Assembly (NCBI RefSeq): GCF_001425705.1
Contig: NZ_LMDC01000032.1
Location: 1 to 64,000, forward strand
DNA from: Pelomonas sp. Root1217
GTDB taxonomy: Bacteria; Pseudomonadota; Gammaproteobacteria; Burkholderiales; Burkholderiaceae_C
Reading direction: 5' to 3'
DNA length: 64,000 bases
Both the position numbers and the translations under genes were made by a program. Below the pieces are notes generated by a model that worked only from the letters and a program-made list of their open reading frames with translations, made no database searches and had not been told where the DNA came from. Of the stretch, positions 46,846-55,016 are shown in pieces; position 1 is the stretch's first letter; each line of letters opens with the position of its first letter.

Positions 46846-47610
46846 TCACACCGCGGCTTCGCCGGAGCCCAAGAAGTCGTTCGTGCCGAGGCTCAGCAGG
46901 TCGTCCACAGCGCCATCGAAATAGCGGGACACGCTGTGCGTATCCGGATCCTTGATGGTCACGCCGATTTGTGCACGTGCTGAAGCTTCCTTGCTGTGCC
47001 GGCTCACAACGCCGATGAACGCGGCGGCGGCCTTCATAATTCTGATGCCGTCGCCTGTCCTGCGCGACAAATCCAGTTCGTTAAAGAACACCTGCTTTGC
47101 TGACGCCGCCACGTTGGTTGGTACGTCCAACGGCGTATTGGCCACGAACACACCTCGGTTCGCTGCGGTGCGAGGGTCGTCGGGCCCAACACCAAGTGTC
47201 CACACGCCACCATCGGGGCTGAGCTCGGCGCCAATTACCAGCGTCTCTCGCAGCTGAGCAGTCGGCACGCCCATCTCGCTCAACGCGCGGGCTTCCAACG
47301 CCTCTCTTGCTCGGTCAAGGGTCGATTGGGCTAGATTGAACCGGGCAGCCTTGGCTTCGCGCAGTGCGTCAAGCACCAGCGAGCCGCTCACAAACTCGCC
47401 CGTGATGACTGCCCAACCGGCGCCCAGGAAGCGGATTTTTCGCTGCCGGTAGGGAATCACTGCCTCTCGCCCCAGCAACGCCAGGCCCACGGGCAGATCT
47501 TTCGGGCCATCATGGACGGCAGGCTCGCCAAGATCATGGTGCAAGACAACGCGCGTGTCGGCTGCAGCGACGACCACGCCTGGAATGGAGGCGATGAAGC
47601 AGAAGGTCAT
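46846..47610 (-). CDS. Proteasome-fold (Ntn) hydrolase-like protein
   Basis: 254 residues. The start MTFCFIASIPGVVVAAADTR aligns with proteasome/HslV/Anbu beta subunits (Thr1, then G-V-V-x-A-A-D-T-R): after Met removal, Thr2 is the nucleophile, Asp18 sits 16 residues on as in beta subunits, and Lys58 (RQRKIRFLGAGWAVITGE) fills the Lys33 place after an insert of about 25 residues. The following SGSLVLDAL and TLVIGAELSPDGG resemble the core helices and strands. It is not HslV: there is no HslU gene nearby. It is translated just after the AlbA_2-like gene (8-bp gap). The role is unknown; a peptidase or self-processing function is inferred. Confidence 0.65.
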   Translation of the reverse strand: MTFCFIASIPGVVVAAADTRVVLHHDLGEPAVHDGPKDLPVGLALLGREAVIPYRQRKIRFLGAGWAVITGEFVSGSLVLDALREAKAARFNLAQSTLDRAREALEARALSEMGVPTAQLRETLVIGAELSPDGGVWTLGVGPDDPRTAANRGVFVANTPLDVPTNVAASAKQVFFNELDLSRRTGDGIRIMKAAAAFIGVVSRHSKEASARAQIGVTIKDPDTHSVSRYFDGAVDDLLSLGTNDFLGSGEAAV

Positions 47611-47618
47611 GCTCGAAC

Positions 47619-48263
47619 CTATCCCTTAGGAAACCGAACCAGGAGCATGGGCCGGTATTTCTCCTCGTCGTAGGTGACGGTGATGTTTTCCAGTGGCTCT
47701 GTAATTCGCTCGCCCCGGGCGATGTCTTCGAGCCTCACCATGTGCGCTGTGCAGGCGCTGATCCGGCACTCACGAGTCTCCAAGTAGCCCGCGTCACCCA
47801 GCGGCTTCTGGCTTCCCACCTTGTAGCCAATCCCGCGCACGGTGAAGACGTCATGCCTGTGCCTGAGAATTTCTCGGGCCTTGTCGACTCGGCTGAGGAT
47901 CAGCTCTTCAAACTGCGCCGCCGAGGCCTTCGGGCTCTCTGATCCAACTCGAACGTAGGCCGGGCCGCTGAAATGCGGCTTCAAATCACTCGGCGGGATG
48001 ACGACCGCCACGACCGCCTTGTCGCCTACGGCCAGAACTTCGGATTTGTATTCGATGGGTGGGTAACAGTCGCCCTGAGCGGCATCGCGGATGCGCTTCT
48101 GCATGTGGTCGGTGTTGGTGACGCCCATGACCTCACCTGTCTTGTCATGGATGCCAACGTGTTGGCCTGCTAAGTCCTTTTTCGCTGTTTCTACCGCTAG
48201 GACGGCGTTTCCTGAGACCAAAGTCAGAAAGACCAACGAAGCGGTGGGCGTAGCGTTGTCCAC
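47619..48263 (-). CDS. AlbA_2/Schlafen-domain-like protein
   Basis: 214 residues from a GTG start; an in-frame stop lies six codons upstream, so it cannot extend far. Residues about 35-130 fit the AlbA_2 (Schlafen-type) fold: HVGIHDKTGEVMGVTN, then PPIEYKSEVLAVGDKAVVAVVIPPSDLKPHF and AYVRVGSESPKA (read as separate motifs). The usual N-terminal strand of the fold seems short or missing. AlbA_2 proteins bind nucleic acid or act as RNases or regulators in defence and mobile elements. It is first in an operon with the Ntn-hydrolase-like gene. Confidence 0.65.
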   Translation of the reverse strand: MDNATPTASLVFLTLVSGNAVLAVETAKKDLAGQHVGIHDKTGEVMGVTNTDHMQKRIRDAAQGDCYPPIEYKSEVLAVGDKAVVAVVIPPSDLKPHFSGPAYVRVGSESPKASAAQFEELILSRVDKAREILRHRHDVFTVRGIGYKVGSQKPLGDAGYLETRECRISACTAHMVRLEDIARGERITEPLENITVTYDEEKYRPMLLVRFPKG

Positions 48264-48601
48264 CGCCAGCCGGGCGCGCTAGCGCCCGGCCCCTTCTCCG
48301 TGGGTCCTCGCGCGCAGCCAGCCGCATCGCGCTTCACGAGCACACTGATTCAGGCGATGGAGACCGGGGGCGCGTAAGCGCCTCAAGGGTTCAAAACGCA
48401 TGTGGGCGAAGAGATCCCCCTCCTGCCACGAGCGCGTGAGGGCTGGACTGCGAGAGGCAATGCGCCGGATCACTGCACATGGGTCATGCTCCGACGTCAT
48501 TTCGGCCGCCAGTCAAGCTAGCGCTTGGGCAGCGCATTGCCGCCTACAGGACAACGCCTAGCCCCGCCTGAAGGCGGCCCCTCGCCTGCGCCTTCCGGGG
48601 G
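48264..48601. other. 338-bp gap at the right end of the island, with two hairpins
   Basis: No gene is convincing here. A perfect 9-bp stem GCCGGGCGC-GCTA-GCGCCCGGC (48269-48290) lies directly upstream of the AlbA_2-like start, on the 5' side of that operon. A shorter CCGCC-TGAA-GGCGG hairpin (48564-48577) follows the hmp stop codon and may be its terminator, though it lacks a T tail. This gap is where the island appears to end. Confidence 0.5.
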
Positions 48602-49786
48602 TCAGGCGGCCAGCAGATCCTCGGCGGGGCCGAAGAACTCGTAGCGAAGCTGTGCCGCCTGTACGCCCAGCGCCAAGCCGTGCGCGTAGACCGCCCGCAT
48701 GAAAGACTTTGGACCCAGCAGGTACACATCGACATCGCGGTCGGCGGGCATATGGCGTGCTAGCAACTCGCGGTCGACGCGGCCCACCGCGTGCGGACGG
48801 TCCGCGGCACGCGGCTCGTCGTAGACATAGACCACCTCAACGTTGTGATGAGCCCGCGCCAGCTCGTCGACACGTTCGCGGAAGGCATGCGCCCCGCCGT
48901 GCCGCGCGGCATGGATGAATCGAATTGGCCTGCCGCCGGCCGCTGCCACCTCCAGCATGGCCATCGCTGGCGTGATGCCCACGCCGCCCGTCACCAGCAG
49001 CAGCGGGCGTTGGGCCTGGTCGTCCAGCGTGAACTCGCCCGCCGGCGGCTGCACCTGCAGGAGGGCGCCGGCCTCGACCTGGTCGTGCAGCCAGTTGGAC
49101 GCGATGCCACCGTCCTCACGTTTGACGCTGATGCGGTACCAGGGCTGATGCGGCCCGTCGGACAGCGAGTAGTTGCGTCTCAGCCGCCTGCCATCAATGT
49201 CCAGCGCCAGCGTGAGGTACTGGCCAGCACGGAAGGCCGGCAGCGGCCGGGCGTCGGTCGGCACGAGGTAGAACGAAGTGATGATGTCGCTCTCCCTCAC
49301 CTTGCGCATGACGCGCATCGTGCGTTCGCCGCGCCAGCCACCGGGCTGCGCCGCTGTCTGCGCATAGACCGCTTCCTCAGCGTCGATCAGCAGTCGTGCA
49401 AGGGCGTCGTAGGCCTCGGCCCAGGCGGCCATGATCTCGTCCGTCGCCACCTCGCCCAGCACATGGCGGATGGCGCGCAACAGAACGCCTCCGACGATGG
49501 GGTAGTGCTCGGGCTGCACGCCCAGCGCTACATGTTTCTGGATGATGCGCGGCAGCGCCGGTGCCAGGGCCTCCAAGCGGTCGATGTGGCTGGCATAGGC
49601 CAGCACTGCGCCGGCCAGTGCGCGGGCCTGCGTGCCCTGTGCCTGATGCGCCTCGTTGAAGAAGGCTTTCAGCTCGGGGTGCTCGTCCAGCATGGTCCGG
49701 TAGAAGTGGCGGGTAATTTCTTCGCCGCGCGCTTTCAGCAGCGGCACGGTTGCCTGAATCAGTGCAATGGTCCTGGTCGAAAACAT
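48602..49786 (-). CDS. hmp: Flavohaemoglobin, nitric oxide dioxygenase
   Basis: 394 residues. The globin domain (about 1-140) has Tyr29, Gln53 and proximal His85 at the same positions as E. coli Hmp. The FAD domain has RRNYSLSDG, and the NAD domain GGVGITPAMAML. It converts NO to nitrate with O2 and NAD(P)H in the cytoplasm. The frame is open for 53 further codons upstream, but the ATG at 49786 has AGGAG eight bases before it and starts the globin fold exactly. Divergent from norR, which should activate it. Confidence 0.95.
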   Translation of the reverse strand: MFSTRTIALIQATVPLLKARGEEITRHFYRTMLDEHPELKAFFNEAHQAQGTQARALAGAVLAYASHIDRLEALAPALPRIIQKHVALGVQPEHYPIVGGVLLRAIRHVLGEVATDEIMAAWAEAYDALARLLIDAEEAVYAQTAAQPGGWRGERTMRVMRKVRESDIITSFYLVPTDARPLPAFRAGQYLTLALDIDGRRLRRNYSLSDGPHQPWYRISVKREDGGIASNWLHDQVEAGALLQVQPPAGEFTLDDQAQRPLLLVTGGVGITPAMAMLEVAAAGGRPIRFIHAARHGGAHAFRERVDELARAHHNVEVVYVYDEPRAADRPHAVGRVDRELLARHMPADRDVDVYLLGPKSFMRAVYAHGLALGVQAAQLRYEFFGPAEDLLAA

Positions 49787-49829
49787 CAAGAGGCTCCTGA
49801 GTGGCTGGGTGATAGATACCTCTCGATAG

Positions 49830-49843
49830 CCAAGAACCATGCC
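49830..49843 (-). promoter_or_regulatory. Possible sigma-54 promoter of hmp
   Basis: On the minus strand GGCATGGTTCTTGG resembles a -24/-12 element (GGCAc-N5-TTGC) but has TTGG in place of TTGC. It lies 44 bp before the hmp start, and the three NorR-type sites are 53-121 bp further upstream, the normal layout for an enhancer-driven promoter. Confidence 0.4.
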
Positions 49844-49895
49844 TGATGGGACTCGACCGCAAGACCCTGCTGCACAACGAGTTTTACTGATGCAG

Positions 49896-49951
49896 GTCAA
49901 ATAGACCGAGATGCAATCCAGGTCGAAGTGACAGCACATGGTCAATATGAC
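49896..49951 (+). promoter_or_regulatory. Three NorR-type binding sites (GTC-N5-GAC)
   Basis: GTCAAATAGAC (49896-49906), GTCGAAGTGAC (49922-49932) and GTCAATATGAC (49941-49951) all fit the NorR consensus GT-(N7)-AC with TCA/TGA flanks. E. coli norV also has three sites. The third covers codons 2-5 of norR, so NorR could also repress its own gene. Confidence 0.75.
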
Positions 49952-51461
49952 AACCGATAGCCACTACCGCGCGCTGCTCGTTGCGGTGAGGGGCTTGATC
50001 GCCTGCGACGCAGTTGCGCTACTGCGCCTGCTGCCTGAACAGGCCGGCGAGGCGGTGTTGCAGCCAGTGGCCGTGGACGGGCTGGCGGAGGAGGCGCTGG
50101 GGCGGCGCTTTCCGGCCGCGGCGCACCCGCGCCTGGCGCGGCTGCTGGCCAGCGGTCCCCAAGGGCTGCGCTTTGCCGCCGACGCCGGGCTGCCCGATCC
50201 CTACGACGGCCTGCTAGCCCATCAGCAGGCTTTGCAAGCCGTGCACGACTGCATGGGCATGCCGTTGCACCACGAGGGACGCTTGTGGGGCCTGGTGACG
50301 CTGGATGCGCTCAACCCCAAGGCCTTCAACCGCATCGATCCGGGCCGCCTGCAGGTCGTCACCAACCTGCTCGAATCCGGCATCGCCGCGCAGCAGAGCA
50401 TGCAGGCGCTGGCGGCCCGTGCCGAGCAGGCTCAGGCCGTCGCGCAGGAGCACTGGCAGGGCGGGCGTCCACGAGAGCTGCTCGGCAAGAGCGCAGCGAT
50501 GAACCAGCTGAAGCGAGAGATCGACACGGTGGCGGGGTCGGACCTGACCGTGCTCATCCTCGGCGAGACCGGCGTCGGCAAGGAGCTGGTGGCGCAGCGC
50601 CTGCACGCCCATTCCGCACGCTCCGCCAGGCCACTGGTGCAGATCAACTGCGCCGCGCTGCCAGAGACGCTGGCGGACAGTGAGTTGTTCGGCCACAAGC
50701 GCGGTGCCTTCACCGGTGCGGTAGCGGATCGCGTCGGCAAGTTCGAGCTCGCCGACGGCGGCACGCTGTTCCTCGATGAGGTGGGCGAGCTGCCGCTGGC
50801 CGTGCAGGCCAAGCTGCTGCGCGTGCTGCAGAGCGGTGAGGTACAGCGGCCAGGCAGCGACCGGCTGCTCCGCGTGGATGTGCGCGTTTTGGCAGCCACC
50901 AATCGCGATCTCGGCCACGAAGTCGCCCGAGGCCGCTTCCGTGCCGACCTGTACCACCGGCTGTCGGTCTATCCCCTGCTGGTGCCGCCGCTGCGCGACC
51001 GCGGCCGCGATTTGCTGAGCCTGGCCGGCGGATTCCTCGAGGAGAACCAGCACCGTCTGGGCGCCCGTAACCTACGGCTGACGCCCGAGGCCTCTGCCGC
51101 GTTGCTGAGACAGCGTTGGCCGGGCAACGTGCGCGAGCTGGAGCACCTCGTCAGCCGCGCGGCGTTGCGGGCCTGGGCCGAACAGGCGCCCGGCGGCCGT
51201 TGGACTGCCATCGAACTGCGCCACCTGGGTTTGGAGGGGGCGGCGGAAGTCCTCGCCGCGTCGTCGGCTCCGGCGGCGCCGATGCAGGCAGCGCCCGGCC
51301 AGGGGCTGAGGGAAGCCACCGAGGCCTTCCAGCGGCAGTGGATAGAGGCGGCGCTGCTCCGGCACGGCGGCAGTCTGGCCGGAGCAGCCCGCGATGCGGG
51401 CATGGACAGAAGCAATCTGCTGCGCCTGGCCAAGCGGCTGGGCTTGCAGCGCTGCGGCTGA
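49938..51461 (+). CDS. norR: Anaerobic nitric oxide reductase regulator (sigma-54 activator)
   Basis: 507 residues. An N-terminal GAF sensor (about 10-160, with DCMGMPL at Cys105) is followed by an AAA+ domain with Walker A GETGVGKE (209-216), the sigma-54 loop GAFTGA (256-261) and Walker B GGTLFLDE, then a FIS-type HTH (about 480-505: SLAGAARDAGMDRSNLLRLAKR). In E. coli the GAF iron centre binds NO, which frees the ATPase to activate sigma-54 promoters. Target here is probably hmp. A second ATG at 49947 is possible, inside NorR site 3. Confidence 0.92.
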   Translation: MVNMTTDSHYRALLVAVRGLIACDAVALLRLLPEQAGEAVLQPVAVDGLAEEALGRRFPAAAHPRLARLLASGPQGLRFAADAGLPDPYDGLLAHQQALQAVHDCMGMPLHHEGRLWGLVTLDALNPKAFNRIDPGRLQVVTNLLESGIAAQQSMQALAARAEQAQAVAQEHWQGGRPRELLGKSAAMNQLKREIDTVAGSDLTVLILGETGVGKELVAQRLHAHSARSARPLVQINCAALPETLADSELFGHKRGAFTGAVADRVGKFELADGGTLFLDEVGELPLAVQAKLLRVLQSGEVQRPGSDRLLRVDVRVLAATNRDLGHEVARGRFRADLYHRLSVYPLLVPPLRDRGRDLLSLAGGFLEENQHRLGARNLRLTPEASAALLRQRWPGNVRELEHLVSRAALRAWAEQAPGGRWTAIELRHLGLEGAAEVLAASSAPAAPMQAAPGQGLREATEAFQRQWIEAALLRHGGSLAGAARDAGMDRSNLLRLAKRLGLQRCG

Positions 51462-51607
51462 GGGCTTACCGTGTCATCCCGGCGGCATTCTCGTGACAGT
51501 AAGACTGAGCCAGTGCAACGCCCGATTGCCCCGAGTCCGCCGAGCAAGCGTAGTGATAGCGGGTCACACCTGAATCCTTCATCTGCACCATTGGTTTTCA
51601 CGCCGAC

Positions 51608-52567
51608 ATGAGTGACCTGACCCTCGCTGAGCTGAGCGAGACGATCCGCCAGATCTACGCCGCTTCGCGCTGCGGTGATGTCGAGGACTATCAGCGTCGC
51701 GCGCTCGACGTCGTTGCCAGGCACATTGCCTTCGACGCCGCGTGGTGGGGGCGGGGCTCTTTCGCGCAGGGCGTTCACCATGTCCACTGTTCGTTCCCGT
51801 ACCGCCTGCCGGTCGACATCGCCGAGCGGCTGAACCTGTCGGACCCGGATAACGTAGTCGCGCGGCGGGTCGTTACCGATCCCGGCCGTGCGCACTACTT
51901 CGGGCAGAACGACTTGATGTCGCAACCGAGCACGGCCCTGCTGACCGAGTACATGGGAATCGCCCAGTCGGTCTGCATCGCCGATGTCGATGCAGAACTG
52001 GGCGTTTCCGGTTTCGTTTCCCTTGCGCGCAGCAGCCCGACACCGCGCTTTTCCGCACGCGAGCTGGACGTCCTCGAGTTGCTGAGTCCGCATCTGGCCG
52101 CAGGGCTGGACATGGCATTGGCCGACGAATTGACCATGCGGCGCAATCCCGAGCGCACGGCCCTTCTGGCGACTGACACGTTGGGGCTGCTGAGGGTCGG
52201 CGAGGCGAGCGCTGCGGACATGCTGAGGCTCGAATGGCCGGGATGGACGGGGCCGAGGCTGCCCGCACCGCTGGTCGAGCGCATCGTGGGCAGAAAGACG
52301 GAGTTCCTCGGCCGCCAGTTGCATGCCGCCATTCATTGGGTCGGTGACCACGTCTTCGTGTCCATGCGTCGACGAGAGCCGCGCGACATGCTGACCCGCC
52401 GCGAGCGCGAGGTCGCAAACGCCTTTGCCGCCGGCCAGTCCTACCGCGAGGTGGCGCTGGCGCTGGACCTGTCGCCGGCCACCGTGAGGCATCACCTGCG
52501 TTCGGCCTACGTGAAGCTCGGCGTCACCGACAAGGCGGCATTCGCGACTCGGCTGGGCTCGTCCTAG
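51608..52567 (+). CDS. LuxR-type helix-turn-helix regulator
   Basis: 319 residues. A C-terminal LuxR HTH (about 255-315) reads LTRREREVANAFAAGQSYREVALALDLSPATVRHHL. The N-terminal 240 residues look GAF-like and helical, without clear autoinducer-binding residues. It is encoded next to, and convergent with, the minus-strand catabolic cluster (gap 21 bp), so it is a good candidate to control that cluster. Ligand unknown. Confidence 0.82.
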   Translation: MSDLTLAELSETIRQIYAASRCGDVEDYQRRALDVVARHIAFDAAWWGRGSFAQGVHHVHCSFPYRLPVDIAERLNLSDPDNVVARRVVTDPGRAHYFGQNDLMSQPSTALLTEYMGIAQSVCIADVDAELGVSGFVSLARSSPTPRFSARELDVLELLSPHLAAGLDMALADELTMRRNPERTALLATDTLGLLRVGEASAADMLRLEWPGWTGPRLPAPLVERIVGRKTEFLGRQLHAAIHWVGDHVFVSMRRREPRDMLTRREREVANAFAAGQSYREVALALDLSPATVRHHLRSAYVKLGVTDKAAFATRLGSS

Positions 52568-52588
52568 AGAAGGACGAATCTCAGGCTT

Positions 52589-53485
52589 TCAGCTCATCTC
52601 CAGCACGCGCAGCCCGTTGGTGGCCACTGCGTTGCCCGGGGCGCTGAACTCGATCATTTCGGCGCTCAGGTATTCGATGATCGGCAAGTCGGCGATGCCG
52701 TTGACCACATGGAAGGTTGTGGGCAACTGCTCGAAGCTGGCACGGTGCCACCGCAGGGCGCCACCTTCTGCGCGCCACTTCCGGTAATGGGCTTCGCCGA
52801 ACTTGATCGTCTGTGCGCTGCGCTCCTCGCCGGGCAAGGGGTGCGCGCAGGTCACATAGGACACGTCGCAGCCGCCGCTGCCGAAGGGCCCGGTGCGTGG
52901 CATGTACTTGTAGAAGATCGAGCCGCCCTTCGGACCGAGCAAGCGGCGGTCCTGCGGGGCGACCTCGACCTCCTTGAGGCCCTGCATCTCCATCTCGAAG
53001 AAGGTGTGCTCGAACCAGGACGCGCGGCCGCCGATGCGGCCGCTGTCGGCATCGAGCCGGACGTCCGGGATATCGGCATACAACTTCGGGAATCCCAGTT
53101 CCTCGCGGCCAGTGGTGATGGCGTCCGGGCGCCCCTCCCACAGCACCAGGCACAAGCCGCCTTCGATGCGCTGATCGCGCCCGCTGCACACGACCGGGAT
53201 CTCGACGTTGACGATGCCGTAGCCGCGGCCAGCCAGCCAGTACAGGTTGCGGAAGAAGCCCAACGTCACATGGACCACCGGCTCGGCGAGCGTGAAGCCC
53301 GGCGGCAGCAGCGCCTCCAGCATCGCGGGGTCGGAGCGATAGGCGATGGTGGCCCATTGCACGTTGGCCGTGCCGCTTTCCTGCGCCTCCCAGGGCACAC
53401 CGGTCGCCTTCTGCCGCGGGCCGGGGGCCGGGCCGAACATGACGGGCATGCGGTAGCGCACATTGGGTTTGAATTCGAAGCTCAT
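52589..53485 (-). CDS. Acetoacetate decarboxylase-family protein
   Basis: 298 residues from the ATG at 53485, with GAGGAAA upstream. The family motif ELGFPK places the Schiff-base Lys at about 134, and GGLCLVLWEGRPDAITTGRE follows the fold. Longer than classical acetoacetate decarboxylase by about 50 residues at the C-terminus. Relatives in catabolic clusters include decarboxylases and hydrolases of beta-keto acids. It lies 17 bp after the aldehyde dehydrogenase gene and is last in the operon. Confidence 0.8.
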   Translation of the reverse strand: MSFEFKPNVRYRMPVMFGPAPGPRQKATGVPWEAQESGTANVQWATIAYRSDPAMLEALLPPGFTLAEPVVHVTLGFFRNLYWLAGRGYGIVNVEIPVVCSGRDQRIEGGLCLVLWEGRPDAITTGREELGFPKLYADIPDVRLDADSGRIGGRASWFEHTFFEMEMQGLKEVEVAPQDRRLLGPKGGSIFYKYMPRTGPFGSGGCDVSYVTCAHPLPGEERSAQTIKFGEAHYRKWRAEGGALRWHRASFEQLPTTFHVVNGIADLPIIEYLSAEMIEFSAPGNAVATNGLRVLEMS

Positions 53486-53502
53486 GGGTTTCCTCGTAGA
53501 CG

Positions 53503-54957
53503 TCAGAAGGGGTAGTGGCGTGGCGTGGTCTGCACCGTCAGCCAGCGCAGCTCGGTGAACTCGTGCACCCCGGCGCGGCCGCCGAAGCGCCCGATGCCGC
53601 TGGCCTTCACGCCGCCGAAGGGCATCTGCGCCTCGTCGTGCACGGTGGGGCCGTTGACATGGCAGATGCCCGAATCGACGCGCCTGGCCACCTCCAGCGC
53701 ACGTGCGACGTCGCGACCGAAGACGGCTGCCGAGAGCCCATATTCGTTGTCGTTGGCGCAGGCAATGGCGGCTTCCATGCCTTCCACCCGCACGATGCCC
53801 TTGACCGGGCCGAAGGATTCCTCGCCATAGATCTTCATGGCCGGCGTCACGCGGTCCAGCAGCGTGGCGGGGAACAGGGTGTCCTGCGTCTTGCCGCCGC
53901 ACAGCAGCTTGGCGCCCTTGGCCAGCGCGTCGTCGATCAGTGCATTGCAGCGTGCCACGGTGGCCATGTCGACCACCGAGCCGAGGACCACGGGCGCCGG
54001 TCCGCGCGGGTCGCCCAGCGGCAGCGCCTTGACCTTGGCGACGAGCTTGTCGACGAAGTCATCGGCCACCTTGGCATCGACGACGATGCGCTCGGTGGAC
54101 ATGCAGATCTGCCCCGAGTTCATGAAGGCACCGAAGGCCGCGGCGTCGACCGCGGCGTCGAGATCGGCGTCGTCCAGCACCAGCAGCGGCGCCTTGCCGC
54201 CGAGTTCCAAGATCACCGGCTTAAGGTGCCTGGCGCAGGCCTGCGCAATGACGCGGCCCACGCGGGTGGAGCCGGTGAAGTTCACGCGGCGCACCGCGGG
54301 ATGGGCGATCATCGCCTCGACCACGGCAGCCGCATCGGCCGGTGCGTTGGTCACGAAGTTCACCACGCCGGCCGGCATGCCGGCTTCCTGCAGCGATTCG
54401 ACGATCAGCTGGTGGGTGCGCGGGCACAACTCGGAGCCCTTGAGCACCACCGTGTTGCCGCAGGCCAGCGGCGTGGCGATGGCACGCACGCCCAGAATCA
54501 CCGGCGCGTTCCAGGGCGCCATGCCCAGCACGACGCCGACGGGCTGGCGCACCGCCATGGCGAGGCTGCCGGGAACGTCGGAGGGAATGACCTCGCCGCT
54601 GATCTGCGTCGTCAGGGCGGCGGCTTCCTGCAGCATGCCGGCGGCCAGCTGGGCGTTGAAGCCGCCCCACATTGCACTGGCGCCGGTTTCGGCGGCCACC
54701 GCCTCGATGAACTGGGGCGTCTTGGCTTGCAGAATGGCCGCCGCCTTGAGCAGCAGGCTGCGGCGTGCGCCCGGGCCCTGGCGCGACCATTCCGGGAAGG
54801 CTGCGGCCGCTGCCTCGATGGCGGCAACCGCGTCCTCCGGGGTCGCCGCGGCGGCCCGCGTGACGACGGCTTCGGACAATGGATTGCGGCGCTCGAAGGT
54901 GGCGCCGGAGGACGCCGGGCGCGATTGCCCGGCGATCAGCAGTTGGACGTCAAACAT
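53503..54957 (-). CDS. Aldehyde dehydrogenase (aromatic-aldehyde type)
   Basis: 484 residues from the ATG at 54957; the in-frame extension to 55230 is not needed. The general base Glu lies in LELGGKAPL and the nucleophile Cys in NSGQICMSTER, with APWNAPVILG and FTGSTRVG. The length and INMSGQ-like pattern resemble vanillin and salicylaldehyde dehydrogenases. In this cluster it could oxidise an aldehyde from ring cleavage or a side chain. The substrate is inferred. Confidence 0.86.
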   Translation of the reverse strand: MFDVQLLIAGQSRPASSGATFERRNPLSEAVVTRAAAATPEDAVAAIEAAAAAFPEWSRQGPGARRSLLLKAAAILQAKTPQFIEAVAAETGASAMWGGFNAQLAAGMLQEAAALTTQISGEVIPSDVPGSLAMAVRQPVGVVLGMAPWNAPVILGVRAIATPLACGNTVVLKGSELCPRTHQLIVESLQEAGMPAGVVNFVTNAPADAAAVVEAMIAHPAVRRVNFTGSTRVGRVIAQACARHLKPVILELGGKAPLLVLDDADLDAAVDAAAFGAFMNSGQICMSTERIVVDAKVADDFVDKLVAKVKALPLGDPRGPAPVVLGSVVDMATVARCNALIDDALAKGAKLLCGGKTQDTLFPATLLDRVTPAMKIYGEESFGPVKGIVRVEGMEAAIACANDNEYGLSAAVFGRDVARALEVARRVDSGICHVNGPTVHDEAQMPFGGVKASGIGRFGGRAGVHEFTELRWLTVQTTPRHYPF

Positions 54958-55016
54958 GGTTGCTCCTTGCAGAAATGGAAGGGATGGCGAGTCGTTGGGC
55001 CCGGGTCGGGTGGTCG

